A stretch of 64,000 nt of DNA from Actinacidiphila glaucinigra (GTDB taxonomy: Bacteria > Actinomycetota > Actinomycetes > Streptomycetales > Streptomycetaceae), in assembly GCF_900188405.1 (NCBI RefSeq), contig NZ_FZOF01000001.1, forward strand, positions 1 through 64,000, given 5' to 3'. The position numbers and the translations under genes are program-made. The notes beneath the pieces are model-generated. The model worked only from the letters and a program-made list of their open reading frames with translations. It had not been told where the DNA came from and ran no database searches. Shown one piece after another: positions 17,617-27,675 of the stretch (positions are counted from its first letter, which is position 1; the number at the start of each line of letters is the position of its first letter).

Positions 17617-18951
17617 ATGGTGGTCTTCGCCGTCCTGCTGGTCGTCGTCGCCTGGCTGGCCGCCTGCGCCGAGGCCGGTATCGCCCGCACCTCCCGCTTC
17701 CGGGCGGAGGCCGCGGTGCGTGCCGGCCGGCGCGGGGCGGACAAGCTGCTGGCGGTCTCCTCGGACCCGACCCGCTACCTCAACGTCGCGCTGCTGGTCC
17801 GGGTGGCCTGCGAGATGGCGGCGGCGGTGCTGGTGACCGTCGTGTGCGTCCGGCACTTCGAGCGGACCTGGCAGGCGGTCCTGGTGGCGGTCGCCGTCAT
17901 GATCGTGGTCTCGTACGTCGCGGTGGGCGTCTCGCCCCGCACCATCGGCCGCCAGCACCCGCTGAACACCGCCACCGCGGCGGCCTACGTGCTGCTGCCG
18001 CTGGCCCGGGTCATGGGCCCGGTCCCGGCGCTGCTGATCCTCCTCGGCAACGCCCTCACCCCCGGCAAGGGCTTCCGCCAGGGCCCGTTCGCCTCCGAGG
18101 CGGAGCTGCGCGCGCTGGTGGACCTCGCCGAGAGCGAGTCGCTCATCGAGGACGAGGAGCGCCGCATGGTGCACTCCGTCTTCGAGCTCGGCGACACCCT
18201 GGTCCGCGAGGTGATGGTGCCGCGGACCGAGCTCGTCGCCATCGAGCGCTTCAAGACGATCCGCCAGGCCATGACCCTCGCCCTGCGCAGCGGTTTCTCG
18301 CGCATCCCGGTCACGGGCGAGAGCGAGGACGACATCGTCGGCATCGTCTACCTCAAGGACCTCGCCCGCCGGGTGCACATCAACCGGGACGCCGAGACCG
18401 ACCCCGTCTCCTCGCTGATGCGCCCGGCCTACTTCGTCCCCGACACCAAGAACGCCGGCGACCTGCTGCGCGAGATGCAGCGCGAGCGCAACCACGTCGC
18501 CGTCGTCATCGACGAGTACGGCGGCACGGCCGGCATCGTCACCATCGAGGACATCCTGGAGGAGATCGTCGGCGAGATCACCGACGAGTACGACCGCGAG
18601 CTGCCGCCGGTCGTGGAGCTCGGCGGGGGCCGCTACCGCGTCACCTCCCGCCTCGACCTCGGCGACCTGGGCGAGCTCTACGGGGTGGACCTGGACGACG
18701 AGGACGTCGAGACCGTCGGCGGCCTGCTCGCCAAGACCCTGGGCCGGGTGCCGATCCCCGGTGCCTCCGCCGTCGTCACGCTCCCCGAGACCGCCTCGGC
18801 CCCGAACGCGCCGGCCGCGCTGCGGCTCACCGCGGAGGCCCCGTCGGGCCGTCGCAACCGGATCGGCGCGGTCCTCGTCGAGCCGGTCGCGGCCGTCGTG
18901 GACGAGGACGGCGCGGGTCCCGAGCCGGACGGGGCGATGCACGGCGGGTAG
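17617..18951 (+). CDS. CNNM/CorC-HlyC family membrane protein with CBS pair
   Basis: The protein has 444 residues. An N-terminal DUF21/CNNM transmembrane domain (about 1-140) precedes a CBS pair (about 190-320, with [16 protein letters not shown] and [12 protein letters not shown]) and a C-terminal CorC_HlyC domain (about 335-420). Such proteins are linked to magnesium or other divalent ion transport; the old name hemolysin is misleading. The ATG at 17617 follows the ybeY stop by five bases, and an in-frame non-ATG start slightly upstream cannot be excluded. It belongs to the phoH-ybeY-era cluster. Confidence 0.9.
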   Translation: MVVFAVLLVVVAWLAACAEAGIARTSRFRAEAAVRAGRRGADKLLAVSSDPTRYLNVALLVRVACEMAAAVLVTVVCVRHFERTWQAVLVAVAVMIVVSYVAVGVSPRTIGRQHPLNTATAAAYVLLPLARVMGPVPALLILLGNALTPGKGFRQGPFASEAELRALVDLAESESLIEDEERRMVHSVFELGDTLVREVMVPRTELVAIERFKTIRQAMTLALRSGFSRIPVTGESEDDIVGIVYLKDLARRVHINRDAETDPVSSLMRPAYFVPDTKNAGDLLREMQRERNHVAVVIDEYGGTAGIVTIEDILEEIVGEITDEYDRELPPVVELGGGRYRVTSRLDLGDLGELYGVDLDDEDVETVGGLLAKTLGRVPIPGASAVVTLPETASAPNAPAALRLTAEAPSGRRNRIGAVLVEPVAAVVDEDGAGPEPDGAMHGG

Positions 18952-19031
18952 TGCCGCGCCGTCCTTCGTGCCGTGATCATGGCAAGGCCCCGTCCTCGAA
19001 GGGGACGCGGTCGCGCACTACGCTGACCGCC

Positions 19032-19379
19032 ATGAGCGACGAGCTGCCCCCGGAAGACCGCAAGATCATCACCCTGGCCCGCTCGACCCGGGCCCGCAAC
19101 GGGGTGCCCGAGGGCGCGGCGGTCCGCGACGAGACGGGCCGCACCTATGTGGCGGGCACCGTCGCCCTGGAGTCGCTGTCGCTCAGCGCGCTGCAGACCG
19201 CGGTGGCCATGGCCGTGGCGAGCGGAGCCACGTCACTGGAGGCGGCGGCCGTGGTGTCCGAGGCGGACGCGGTGCCCGACGCGGACCGCGCCGCCGTGCG
19301 CGACCTGGGCGGCGCCGACACCCCCGTGCTGCTGGCCGGGCCCGACGGCGCCGTCAGGGCGACGGTCACCGCCGGCTGA
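19032..19379 (+). CDS. Cytidine-deaminase-like protein lacking the zinc site
   Basis: This 115-residue protein resembles the cytidine deaminase fold in its first half (KIITLARSTRARNGVPEGAAV and YVAGTVALESLSLSALQTAVAMAVASGA). However, the catalytic His/Cys-A-E and the PCxxC zinc motifs are absent, and it contains no cysteine at all. It therefore should not deaminate. Its place between the corC gene and era is where a true cdd sits in Bacillus-type genomes (phoH-ybeY-dgkA-cdd-era), so it looks like a conserved relic with another job. Confidence 0.75.
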   Translation: MSDELPPEDRKIITLARSTRARNGVPEGAAVRDETGRTYVAGTVALESLSLSALQTAVAMAVASGATSLEAAAVVSEADAVPDADRAAVRDLGGADTPVLLAGPDGAVRATVTAG

Positions 19380-19426
19380 GTCCGCGAGGTCCTCAGCCGT
19401 CCCGGCCCGCCGGTGGTGGCCGGCGG

Positions 19427-19711
19427 TCAGCCCGGAGCGGGATCCTTCGCCCGGACCGCGCGCAGGGCGTGCTCCCAGTCGCCGATCAGGGCGCGAGCCG
19501 CGGGCAGCAGTGCCTCGCCCTGCGCGGTGAGCGCGACGCTGCGCGACCCGCGGTGGAAGAGGCTGAAGCCGAGCCGCCCTTCGAGAGCCCGGATCTGCTT
19601 GGAGAGCGCGGGCTGGGAGATGTGGAGCCGCTCGGCGGCACGGGTGAAGTGCAGCTCGTCCGCGACCTCGGTGAAGTAGCGGAGGTCACGCAGGTTGACG
19701 TCCATAGCCAT
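19427..19711 (-). CDS. Truncated LysR-type regulator (HTH and linker only)
   Basis: This 94-residue frame carries a complete LysR winged-helix (LRYFTEVADELHFTRAAERL, then SQPALSKQIRALE) and the start of the linker helix, then stops at 19427. Full-length LysR proteins have about 300 residues; the whole effector-binding domain is missing. No remnant of that domain is visible downstream in any frame. It may still bind DNA or be a decaying gene. It lies between two core genes read the other way. Confidence 0.75.
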   Translation of the reverse strand: MAMDVNLRDLRYFTEVADELHFTRAAERLHISQPALSKQIRALEGRLGFSLFHRGSRSVALTAQGEALLPAARALIGDWEHALRAVRAKDPAPG

Positions 19712-19945
19712 CGGTCATAGCAGTGCCTGCTGGACGGTTCCGTGCTCCCGGCGGAACGCTGGGCGACGGCCCGGGAAACGCACCCCGAGCGCCCGGACCC
19801 GCGCGGAAGGCACAGGTCAGCGGGGAGGACGCACCGCCGGCCGACGCGCGCGCCCGCGGCGCGCCGCCCCGCGCCGGACACCGGCGGTTCCGGCCGCCGG
19901 GCGAGGGCGTCGGCCGGGCCCGGTGGATCAGGGACAATGGTCGCC

Positions 19946-20890
19946 ATGAGCGTTCGCACCGAGACGACCCCCGCCCCCGCCCACCGGGCCGGCTTCGCCT
20001 GCTTCGTGGGCCGCCCCAACGCGGGCAAGTCCACCCTGACCAACGCTCTGGTCGGCACGAAGGTGGCCATCACCTCCAACCGGCCACAGACCACCCGGCA
20101 CACGGTGCGGGGCATCGTGCACCGCCCCGAGGCCCAGCTCGTCCTCGTCGACACCCCCGGTCTGCACAAGCCGCGCACCCTGCTCGGCGAGCGCCTCAAC
20201 GACGTCGTCCGCACCACCTGGGCCGAGGTCGACGTGATCGGCTTCTGCCTGCCCGCCGACCAGAAGCTCGGCCCCGGCGACCGCTACATCGCCAAGGAGC
20301 TGGGCGAGGTCCGCAAGACCCCCAAGGTGGCCATCGTCACCAAGACCGACCTGGTGGACTCCAAGCGGCTCGCCGAGCAGCTGGTGGCCGTCGCCCAGCT
20401 CGGCGCCGAGCTGGGCATCGAGTGGGCCGAGATCATCCCGGTCTCCGCGGTCGGCGACAAGCAGGTCTCCCTCCTCGCCGACCTCATCGTCCCGCTGCTG
20501 CCGGAGGGCCCCGCGCTCTACCCGGAGGGCGACCTGACCGACGAGCCCGAGCAGGTCATGGTCGCCGAGCTCATCCGGGAGGCCGCGCTCGAGGGCGTAC
20601 GGGACGAGCTGCCGCACTCCATCGCGGTCGTGGTGGAGGAGATGCTGCCGCGCGAGGGCCGCCCCGCGGAGAAGCCGCTGCTGGACGTGCACGCCAACAT
20701 CTACATCGAGCGCCCCAGCCAGAAGGGCATCATCATCGGCCCCAAGGGCGCCCGGTTGAAGGAGGTCGGCACCAAGTCCCGCCGCCACATCGAGGCGCTG
20801 CTCGGGACGCCGGTCTTCCTCGACCTGCACGTGAAGGTCGCCAAGGACTGGCAGCGCGACCCCAAGCAGCTGCGCAAGCTCGGCTTCTGA
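19946..20890 (+). CDS. era: GTPase Era
   Basis: The protein has 314 residues. The G1 loop GRPNAGKST is at 22-30, G3 DTPGL at 69-73, and G4 reads TKTD at 132-135 in place of the usual NKxD. A C-terminal KH domain is marked by IYIERPSQKGIIIGPKG. Era binds the 3' end of 16S rRNA during 30S assembly. The ATG at 19946 has AGGGA 11 bases upstream; the ATG at 19937 is too close to it. The neighbours ybeY and phoH act in the same process. Confidence 0.96.
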   Translation: MSVRTETTPAPAHRAGFACFVGRPNAGKSTLTNALVGTKVAITSNRPQTTRHTVRGIVHRPEAQLVLVDTPGLHKPRTLLGERLNDVVRTTWAEVDVIGFCLPADQKLGPGDRYIAKELGEVRKTPKVAIVTKTDLVDSKRLAEQLVAVAQLGAELGIEWAEIIPVSAVGDKQVSLLADLIVPLLPEGPALYPEGDLTDEPEQVMVAELIREAALEGVRDELPHSIAVVVEEMLPREGRPAEKPLLDVHANIYIERPSQKGIIIGPKGARLKEVGTKSRRHIEALLGTPVFLDLHVKVAKDWQRDPKQLRKLGF

Positions 20891-20891
20891 C

Positions 20892-20920
20892 CCTCCGGGA
20901 CGGAGGCCCGGCCCCGGGCC
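20892..20920. terminator. Stem-loops between era and the inhibitor gene
   Basis: CCTCC-N5-GGAGG is followed at once by GGCCCGG-CC-CCGGGCC (20905-20920). They lie between convergent genes and have no T-run. Confidence 0.4.
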
Positions 20921-20965
20921 GGCGGCGCCGTGGGAACCGGACGGCACCGCGGGCGGCGAGGGACG

Positions 20966-21232
20966 TCAGGCGCCCTCCTTCAGCACCAGTTGGACCAGCT
21001 CGCGCTGTTCCTCCGTCAGCCACGGGTCGGCGCAGTGCACCGTGCGGCCGTCGACCGCGATCTCGTACCGGAAGCCGTCCGGAACGCCCTGCGGGGGCCC
21101 GCCCTGGTCCCCCGCGAGGACGTCGCGGGCCAGGGTGTGCAGTCGGAAGGCGTCGGGCCGGCCGGCGGTGTCCAGCACGGCCCGGCGCTCGATCCCCGCG
21201 AAACCGCCGGAGCGGATCACCTGTATGCGCAT
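20966..21232 (-). CDS. Emfourin-type inhibitor of protealysin-like proteases
   Basis: This 88-residue protein (MRIQVIRSGGFAGI start) matches the emfourin family, small cytoplasmic inhibitors encoded next to protealysin-like M4 proteases. Features I recognise are the N-terminal strand with Arg-Ser-Gly-Gly-Phe-Ala-Gly, the DGFRYEIAV strand, and the closing L(T/V)xLVxxxLxEG helix. It lies nine bases after the M4 protease stop and in the same direction, so the two are co-transcribed. It should keep the protease inactive in the producing cell. Family naming is from memory of the pattern. Confidence 0.82.
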   Translation of the reverse strand: MRIQVIRSGGFAGIERRAVLDTAGRPDAFRLHTLARDVLAGDQGGPPQGVPDGFRYEIAVDGRTVHCADPWLTEEQRELVQLVLKEGA

Positions 21233-21241
21233 GGCGGACGT

Positions 21242-22360
21242 CTACCCCTGGGCGGGCGGTCGCGCACCTTCCGGGGCGGGGGACTGGCGTGGCACGTCGG
21301 TGCCGCCGAGGGCGGTCGCGATGCCGACCTCCGACCACGCCTTCACCACCGCCGCGTGCTCCTCGCCCTCGCCGAAGCGCCCGGCGGCCGCGGCCACCGT
21401 CGCCTGGGCGAACTCGGCGAACGTCGCCCTCGGCGGCAGCGCACCACCGGTCAGCACGTCGTACCAGACCAGCCCGGCCCGCTCCCAGGCGTTGCCGCCC
21501 AGCGCGGTGGCGAGCAGGTGGAACGCCCGGTTGGGGATGCCGGAGTTGATGTGCACGCCGCCGTTGTCGCGTGAGGTGCGGACGTAGGCGTCCATGTGGC
21601 CGGGCTGCGGGTCCTTGCCGAGGACGTCGTCGTCGTACGCCGTGCCGGGGGCCTTCATGGAGCGCAGCGCCACTCCCGTGACGCGCGGGGCGAGGAGTCC
21701 GGCGCCGATCAGCCAGTCGGCCTCGTCGGCGGTCTGGCCGAGCGCGTACTGCTTGATGAGGGAGCCGAAGACGTCGGACATCGACTCGTTGAGGGCGCCG
21801 GACTGGCCGAAGTAGTCGAGGTTGGCGGTGTACTGGGTGACGCCGTGGGTGAGTTCGTGACCGATGACGTCGAGGGGGAGCGTGAAGTCGAGGAAGATCT
21901 CCCCGTCGCCGTCCCCGAAGACCATCTGCTCGCCGTTCCAGAAGGCGTTGTTGTAGTCGCGGTCGTAGTGGACGGTGGCGTCCAGCGGCAGCCCGGAGTC
22001 GTCGATGGAGTGGCGGCCGTACGCCGTCAGGTAGAGCTCGAAGGTCGCCCCCAGCCCGTCGTAGGCCCGGTTGACGGTGGCGTCGGCGAGGGCGGGGTCG
22101 CCCTCCCCGCGGACGGCCCGCCCGGGCAGGTCCGTACGGTGCTCGGCGTCGCTGATCGTGCGGCGCGGCCGGTCCGACGGCTCCGCCCCGGGCACTGGGA
22201 GGGCGCCGATGACGGTGGTCAGCCGGCGGCGGGTGCGCTCCGCGGCGTCGCGTTCCAGGGTGCGGCGGGCGGGTTCGGCGAGTGCGCGGTCCTCGTTCCG
22301 GGCGACCTTGTCGAGGACGTGCGGCGGCACGATCGTGCAGAAAACGGGTGTCTGCTCCAT
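21242..22360 (-). CDS. Protealysin-like M4 metallopeptidase
   Basis: This is a 372-residue zinc protease of the thermolysin family. The catalytic HELTH is at 168-172, E192 of NESMSD is the third ligand, and H270 in GVHINSG stabilises the transition state. The propeptide is short and has the PPL-type motif near the N-terminus (FCTIVPPHVL), and there is no signal peptide; both are marks of the protealysin group rather than secreted thermolysin. The ATG at 22360 fits family N-termini better than the GTG at 22396. It is paired with an inhibitor gene. Confidence 0.9.
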   Translation of the reverse strand: MEQTPVFCTIVPPHVLDKVARNEDRALAEPARRTLERDAAERTRRRLTTVIGALPVPGAEPSDRPRRTISDAEHRTDLPGRAVRGEGDPALADATVNRAYDGLGATFELYLTAYGRHSIDDSGLPLDATVHYDRDYNNAFWNGEQMVFGDGDGEIFLDFTLPLDVIGHELTHGVTQYTANLDYFGQSGALNESMSDVFGSLIKQYALGQTADEADWLIGAGLLAPRVTGVALRSMKAPGTAYDDDVLGKDPQPGHMDAYVRTSRDNGGVHINSGIPNRAFHLLATALGGNAWERAGLVWYDVLTGGALPPRATFAEFAQATVAAAAGRFGEGEEHAAVVKAWSEVGIATALGGTDVPRQSPAPEGARPPAQG

Positions 22361-22529
22361 GCAGGGCAATGTGGCACGGTGCTCACTGTCTGTCACTAGG
22401 TGTCACCATGATCCACGAAAAGGGGGGAAGATATGCGTTTTTCATGTCATCACGGGCGGTCTTGCATACTGAGAAGAACGCCGCAGCGGCTGCAGGGTCC
22501 CCGGGGGCTCGGCTATGGTCGACAGCATC

Positions 22530-24430
<1,901 letters not shown>

Positions 24431-24448
24431 TCACCGCGGACGGTGAAC

Positions 24449-24486
24449 CGGCCACGGCGCCCGCCCGGGCGCCGTGGCCGATTCTT
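24449..24486 (+). terminator. leuA terminator
   Basis: A perfect 14-bp stem (CGGCCACGGCGCCC with its complement, 24449-24480) closes a four-base loop and is followed by ATTCTT. Confidence 0.85.
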
Positions 24487-24543
24487 GTATTCGGCCCTCT
24501 CGTGGTACTGACTGCGCGTTGCTCATGTGGCTAACATCACGTC

Positions 24544-24590
24544 ATTACGGCGCCGTTGCCGGAGCGTTACCCACGCGTACGGCGCGTAAT
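24544..24590. promoter_or_regulatory. Imperfect inverted repeat upstream of the TerB-like gene
   Basis: ATTACGGCGCCG (24544-24555) faces CGGCGCGTAAT (24580-24590), complementary except for one bulged base. It lies 44 bp upstream of the next start and could be an operator. Confidence 0.35.
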
Positions 24591-24633
24591 GGGACGAACC
24601 GGTGTAATCGGGATGGCGGCCGGAGGGTGCGAA

Positions 24634-25350
24634 GTGCTCCAGATCAAGGGCTTGTGCATCTTGGGCGTGCGGACGGTCTGGCACACCGAAGGTGACGGGG
24701 AGTTCTTCTGCGCCGGCTGCGGCGGCGACCGCGGCTACCGGCGGCGCACCGGCACCCGCCGGCTGACCCTGCTGGGCCTGCCCCTGCTGCCGCGCGGCTC
24801 GGCCGGCACGGTCGTGGAGTGCGTGGTGTGCCGCACGCACCACGGCCCGGAGGTCCTGGAGCAGCCCACCACCACGGTCTTCTCCGCCATGCTCCGCGAC
24901 GCCGTCCACACCGTCGCCCTCGCCGTGCTCACCGCGGGCGGCGCGATGGGGCGCGGCGCCCGCGAGGCCGCCGTCGGGGCGGTCCGCTCGGCCGGGTTCA
25001 CCGACTGCACCGAGGACCAACTGCTCGGCCTGCTCGCCGCGATCGTCGCCGACGAGGGCCGGTTCCCCGGCGCCTCCGACGCGCTGGACGCCGACGGGCT
25101 CGCGGACGCCCTCGACGGCTGCGGTAGCTGGCTGTCCATCGAACTCCACGAGGCCCTGGAGCCCCTCTCCCGGCACCTGGCCCCCCAGGGCCGCGAGCAC
25201 GTCCTGCTGCAGGGCGCCCTCATCGCCCTCGCCGACGGCCCCTACCTGCCCGCCGAGCGGGAGGTCCTCGGTGCCGTCGGCCGCTGCCTCGGCCTCGTCG
25301 GCGCGGACACCGAACGCATCCTGGAGGCCGCGGCCCGCACGCCGTCCTGA
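24634..25350 (+). CDS. TerB-family protein with N-terminal zinc ribbon
   Basis: This 238-residue protein starts with a short strand and a zinc-ribbon-like part (FCAGCGGDRGY and VECVVCRTHHG, two CxxC pairs). A helical TerB-like domain follows (about 75-230), with DEGRFPGASDALDADGLADAL and a second ADGPYLPAEREVLGAVGRCLG repeat. TerB domains are named from tellurite resistance but serve in varied envelope-stress contexts. The GTG at 24634 has GGAGGG six bases upstream; longer readings are less likely. No other ter genes are near. Confidence 0.82.
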   Translation: MLQIKGLCILGVRTVWHTEGDGEFFCAGCGGDRGYRRRTGTRRLTLLGLPLLPRGSAGTVVECVVCRTHHGPEVLEQPTTTVFSAMLRDAVHTVALAVLTAGGAMGRGAREAAVGAVRSAGFTDCTEDQLLGLLAAIVADEGRFPGASDALDADGLADALDGCGSWLSIELHEALEPLSRHLAPQGREHVLLQGALIALADGPYLPAEREVLGAVGRCLGLVGADTERILEAAARTPS

Positions 25351-25395
25351 CGGCCGCCCCCACGCCAACCCCCGCCACCCCGCCACCGCCGGGCG

Positions 25396-25440
25396 TACTC
25401 CCCGGGGAGTAACGGGACCCGTCCCGCACCCCGGGTAGTA
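25396..25440. promoter_or_regulatory. Palindrome upstream of the MMPL/two-component operon
   Basis: TACTCCCCGGGGAGTA (25396-25411) is a perfect 16-bp palindrome. A related half site, CCCCGGGTAGTA, follows at 25429-25440. The pair lies about 90 bp before the exporter start and is a candidate binding site for the response regulator encoded at the end of the operon. Confidence 0.5.
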
Positions 25441-25531
25441 ACGCGCGGTTCGCCCTCGGGCCCGACGAAACGGCGCTCCGCGGCCGGGAGTCTGGAAGCC
25501 ACCAGACCACCGGCCCGGAGGGAGGCCCGCG

Positions 25532-27661
25532 ATGGGGGCCACCAGCACGAAGAGCACGGCGGACGCGCCGGCGCAGGCGCCGCCGCGGCGCGAAAAGGAC
25601 GGACGGCGCGCGGCGCGCCTGGTGCCCTGGGGGGTGCTCGTCCTGTGGCTCGCGGTGCTCGCGCTCGCCGGCCCGATGGCGGGCAGCCTCGCCGGGGACC
25701 AGCAGAACCGCGCCGTCGACTACCTCCCGGCGAGCGCCGGTTCGACGCGGGCGGCCGCGCTGCAGGACGCGCTCCCGGGCGGCGAGGCGACCGGGCTGCT
25801 GGTCGTCTACCACCGCGACGGCGGGCTGACCGCCGCCGACCGGGCCACGGCCGCGGGCCAGATGGCCGACGTGGCGAAGGCGCACCGGCTCACCGGCGCC
25901 GGGCAGCCGCGCGGCGTCCGGTCGGAGGACGGCAGCACGCTGATGTACCCGGTGGAGAGCACCGAGCCCGGCCAGGACGACGCGGCCGTGGAGGCCTTCG
26001 TCGAGGACGTGCGCGCCGTGGCGGCCGGCGGCGACGGGCTGACCGTCCAGGTCGGGGGTCCCGGGGCGGTCGGCACGGACATGAAGGAGGTCTACTCCTC
26101 GCTCGACGGGCCGCTGCTGTACACCACGGTGGCCGTCGTCGCCGTCCTGCTGATCCTCATCTACCGCAGCCCGCTGCTCTGGCTGCTGCCGCTCCTGGTC
26201 GCCGGTGCCGCCGACGCCACGGCCATGGCCGCGGTCCACGGCCTCCACCGCGCCTTCGACATCACCGTCACCGGCCAGAGCCAGGGCGTGATGACCATCC
26301 TCGTCTTCGGCGCCGGGACGGACTACGCCCTGCTGCTCGTCTCCCGCTACCGCGAGGAACTCCGGCGGGTGCCGCGCCCGTACGACGCCATGCGCGCCGC
26401 GCTGCGCGGTTGCGGACCCGCGGTGCTGGCCTCCTCCGCGACGGTGGCCGCGGGCCTGCTCTGCCTGCTCGCCGCCGACCTCAACAGCAGCCGCGGCATG
26501 GGGCCGATCGCCGCGGTCGGGGTGCTGTGCGCGCTGGCCGCCATGACGACCCTGCTGCCCGCGCTGCTGGTGCTGCTGGGCCGCCGGGTCTTCTGGCCGC
26601 TGGTCCCGGTGTACGGCGGCGAACCGCCCGCGCGGCGGGGACTGTTCACCTCGATGGGCGGTTCCGTCGCCCGCCGGCCGCTCGCGGTGCTCACGGGCGG
26701 TGCGGTCCTGCTGGGCGCGCTGGCCCTCGGCGCGGTCAACCTGCCCGGCGGCCTGAAGAACGACGGCGCCTTCACCAGCACCCCCGAATCGGTCGCGGCC
26801 ATGCGCACCCTCGCCCGCGCGGACAGCGACGGCGGCGCCCAGCCGATCACCGTCATGGCGCCCGCCGGCCGGGCCGCGGAGGTCGCGGCGGCCGCCCGGA
26901 CGACCGAGGGCGTCACCGCCGTGGAACGCGGCCGCAGCGGCGGCGGCTGGACCGAACTGTCCGTCACCGCCCGGGCGGTGCCGGACTCGGCGGGCGAGGC
27001 CGCCACCGTCGAGGCGCTGCGCGCGGAACTGGACGGCCGCTACGGGACGTACGTCGGCGGGCCCGGCGCCCAGCAACTGGACCTCGCGGACACCAGCGCG
27101 CGGGACCGCCTGCTGGTCGTGCCGCTCGTCCTGCTGTCGGTGCTGCTGGTCCTCGTCGCGCTGCTGCGCAGCATCGTCGCGCCGCTGCTGCTCGTCGCGG
27201 CGGTGATCGCCGTGTGGGGAGCGTCGCTGGGCATCGGCGGCCTGGTCTTCGGCCCGCTCTTCGGCTTCGGCGGGACCGACCCGGCGCTGCCGTTGCTCTC
27301 CTTCGTCTTCCTCGTCGCGCTCGGCGTCGACTACGGCATCTTCCTGATGCACCGGATGCGCGAGGAGTCGCTCGCCGGTGCCGCGCCCGCCGCCGCGGCC
27401 CTCACCGCGCTCCGCACCACCGGCGGGGTCATCGCCTCCGCCGGGCTGGTGCTGGCGGCGACCTTCTCGGTGCTGCTCTCCATGCCCCTGGTGTCGCTGG
27501 TCGAGCTCGGCTTCGTCATCGCGGTCGGCGTGCTGCTGGACACCTTCCTGGTGCGGACCTGCCTCGTCACGTCGGCGAGCCTGCTGCTGGGGCGGCGGGT
27601 GTGGTGGCCGGGCCGGCTCGGCCGGTCCGCACAGCACCCTGGGAACTCCCCGACCCCGTAA
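25532..27661 (+). CDS. MMPL family transporter (RND type)
   Basis: This 709-residue membrane protein has the duplicated MMPL/RND layout. One helix near the start (VPWGVLVLWLAVLALAG) is followed by a first extracytoplasmic domain (about 55-190), a five-helix block with GTDYALLLVSRYREEL, a second soluble domain (about 400-510) and a second five-helix block with GVDYGIFLMHRMREE. Both GxDY proton-relay motifs are present. Substrates of such proteins are lipids, siderophores or drugs; none is indicated here. The ATG follows GGAGGG. The kinase gene starts 14 bases after its stop. Confidence 0.93.
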   Translation: MGATSTKSTADAPAQAPPRREKDGRRAARLVPWGVLVLWLAVLALAGPMAGSLAGDQQNRAVDYLPASAGSTRAAALQDALPGGEATGLLVVYHRDGGLTAADRATAAGQMADVAKAHRLTGAGQPRGVRSEDGSTLMYPVESTEPGQDDAAVEAFVEDVRAVAAGGDGLTVQVGGPGAVGTDMKEVYSSLDGPLLYTTVAVVAVLLILIYRSPLLWLLPLLVAGAADATAMAAVHGLHRAFDITVTGQSQGVMTILVFGAGTDYALLLVSRYREELRRVPRPYDAMRAALRGCGPAVLASSATVAAGLLCLLAADLNSSRGMGPIAAVGVLCALAAMTTLLPALLVLLGRRVFWPLVPVYGGEPPARRGLFTSMGGSVARRPLAVLTGGAVLLGALALGAVNLPGGLKNDGAFTSTPESVAAMRTLARADSDGGAQPITVMAPAGRAAEVAAAARTTEGVTAVERGRSGGGWTELSVTARAVPDSAGEAATVEALRAELDGRYGTYVGGPGAQQLDLADTSARDRLLVVPLVLLSVLLVLVALLRSIVAPLLLVAAVIAVWGASLGIGGLVFGPLFGFGGTDPALPLLSFVFLVALGVDYGIFLMHRMREESLAGAAPAAAALTALRTTGGVIASAGLVLAATFSVLLSMPLVSLVELGFVIAVGVLLDTFLVRTCLVTSASLLLGRRVWWPGRLGRSAQHPGNSPTP

Positions 27662-27675
27662 CGGAAGATGGAGCC

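Noticed and set aside
25645..27675. Long frame extending upstream of the histidine kinase through the exporter
   Set aside because: The residues are Arg/Pro/Gly-rich shadow; the kinase begins at the GTG at 27676 with normal domain content from there.
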